Shown: one piece after another, positions 5,491-6,378 of the stretch
Layout of the letters: every line of letters begins with the position of its first letter
How positions within the stretch are numbered: position 1 is the stretch's first letter
Origin: Candidatus Solibacter sp.
GTDB taxonomy: Bacteria; Acidobacteriota; Terriglobia; Bryobacterales; Bryobacteraceae
DNA length: 6,378 nucleotides
NCBI GenBank assembly: GCA_017883345.1
Contig: JADGNT010000308.1
Span: 1-6,378 of the forward strand
Reading direction: 5' to 3'
Made by a program: the position numbers and the translations under genes
Notes under the pieces: model-generated
What the model was told of the DNA's origin: nothing
Database searches by the model: none
What the model saw: only the letters and a program-made list of their open reading frames with translations

Positions 5491-5497
5491 CCTCCTC
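5491..5497 (-). promoter_or_regulatory. Strong Shine-Dalgarno of the small membrane protein gene
   Basis: On the minus strand GAGGAGG is followed by CCCAAG and then ATG (5484). It fixes the start of the short gene. It is also complementary to the CCUCC part of the sRNA hairpin loops at 4214-4223 and 4454-4463, which is a possible but unproven target relation. Confidence 0.75.
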
Positions 5498-5598
5498 GGG
5501 AAGCCAGGGTCTTGGCGTTGCTTTCCATTGGTCCCATTCTCCCCATACGTAAAAACGCAGGCAAATGTTCGAGTCTGCTACCATAAAAATCTTACCTG

Positions 5599-6378
5599 AT
5601 GCTGCGATTTGAGACGGCTGGAGAGTCCCACGGCGAATGCCTGGTGGCTACGATCAACGGGCTTCCCGCCGGAATACCTATATCACTGGAAACCGTGAAC
5701 CGGGAACTGTGGCGCCGCCAGCAAGGCTACGGACGCGGGGGACGGATGAAGATCGAGACCGACCGGGCGGAGATCGTGGCCGGGGTGCGCCACTCCCATA
5801 CCATCGGTTCGCCGGTGGCGATTCTGATCCGCAACCAGGACTGGCGGAATTGGACCGAAGCCCTGCCGGTGGAAGATATCGATGGCGGCGAGGAAAAGCG
5901 TAAGCCGGTCACCCGTCCGCGGCCGGGGCACGCCGACCTGGCCGGGGCCATCAAGTACAATTTCCACGACGCCCGCTACATTCTGGAGCGCGCCAGCGCC
6001 CGGGAGACCGCCGCGCGGGTGGCGGTTGGCGCGATCGCCAAGGCGTTGCTGGGGGAATTCGGCATACAGGTGTTGAGCCACGCGATCGCGGTGGGGCCGG
6101 TCCGCCTGGAGCGCACAGCCGATTGGGACGAATTGGTGGAACTGAGCCGGCGCGACGAGATACTGCTGGGCTGTGTGGATGCGGCCACGGAGTTGCGCAT
6201 GAAGGAAGTGGTAGACCACGCATACCGCACCGGCGATACGGTGGGCGGCGTGTTTGAAGTGGTGGCGCGCGGCGTCCCCGTGGGCCTGGGTTCGCACGTG
6301 ACCTGGGATTCGCGGCTGGACGGGCGGTTGGCGCAGGCCATCGTCTCCATACAGGCGGTGAAGGGCGTCGAGGTAGGG
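5599..6378 (+). CDS. aroC: Chorismate synthase, 5' part (cut by the window edge)
   Basis: The last enzyme of the shikimate pathway: it converts 5-enolpyruvylshikimate-3-phosphate to chorismate with reduced FMN, in the cytoplasm. The first 260 codons are present without stop or frameshift; the family is usually about 350-400 residues, so roughly a third is missing on the right. Visible signatures: GESHG (8-12) with the catalytic His11; GYGRGGRMKIETD (43-55), the FMN/substrate region; RPGHADLAG with His111; and SARET (133-137). The start MLRFETAGESHG agrees with the usual N-terminus of the family, so ATG5599 is well supported although no clear Shine-Dalgarno precedes it. It is divergent from the small membrane protein gene, with 114 bp between the starts. 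Confidence 0.97.
   Translation, partial: MLRFETAGESHGECLVATINGLPAGIPISLETVNRELWRRQQGYGRGGRMKIETDRAEIVAGVRHSHTIGSPVAILIRNQDWRNWTEALPVEDIDGGEEKRKPVTRPRPGHADLAGAIKYNFHDARYILERASARETAARVAVGAIAKALLGEFGIQVLSHAIAVGPVRLERTADWDELVELSRRDEILLGCVDAATELRMKEVVDHAYRTGDTVGGVFEVVARGVPVGLGSHVTWDSRLDGRLAQAIVSIQAVKGVEVG

Noticed and set aside
4718..5584. Minus-strand open frame of 288 codons overlapping PilZ and the small membrane gene
   Set aside because: It is antisense to the PilZ motifs, passes through the strong terminator, and lies in a different frame from the well-supported 62-residue gene.

Overview
The window looks like high-GC chromosomal DNA of an acidobacterium, most likely near Solibacter/Bryobacter. 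That placement is an inference from gene style: a Tat-exported GH127-type glycosidase with a PKD-like N-terminal domain, a Tat-exported HisC-like aminotransferase, and a PilZ protein with the '...NWPVLL...' C-terminal half that I associate with that phylum. No 16S or marker phylogeny is possible here. There are five protein genes (one cut by the right edge), two small RNA genes, and several structured intergenic elements.

Layout, left to right. Positions 1-198 are non-coding: a decamer repeat, a weak terminator for a gene outside the window, a 22-bp perfect palindrome and one arm of a 20-bp inverted repeat. Positions 199-2580 (+) encode a secreted GH127/DUF1680 beta-L-arabinofuranosidase-like enzyme. 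The second arm of the inverted repeat lies 15 bp after its stop, inside a long hairpin. Positions 2790-3935 (+) encode a Tat-exported PLP-dependent aminotransferase of the HisC type, with its own promoter at 2732-2760.

The most notable part is 4157-4533. Two copies of one element lie head to tail, 240 bp apart, and both read on the minus strand. Each has an A/T-rich upstream box, a -35/-10 promoter with a 17-bp spacer, an almost invariant body of about 90 nt with a hairpin carrying a C-rich loop, and a GC-rich intrinsic terminator with a T tract. I read these as a tandem pair of paralogous trans-acting small RNAs. The loop (CCCCUCC) could pair with Shine-Dalgarno sequences.

Then come a PilZ-domain gene (+, start moved to GTG 4808), a very strong intrinsic terminator at 5221-5262, a convergent small two-helix membrane protein gene (-, 5296-5484) with a near-perfect Shine-Dalgarno, and, divergent from it, the first 260 codons of aroC (chorismate synthase) running off the right edge.

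The two Tat-exported enzymes are neighbours but do not look like an operon: a 209-bp gap, a hairpin and a separate promoter lie between them. The PilZ protein, small membrane protein and aroC have no evident shared pathway. The sRNAs could act on any of these or on distant mRNAs; the sequence alone does not say which.
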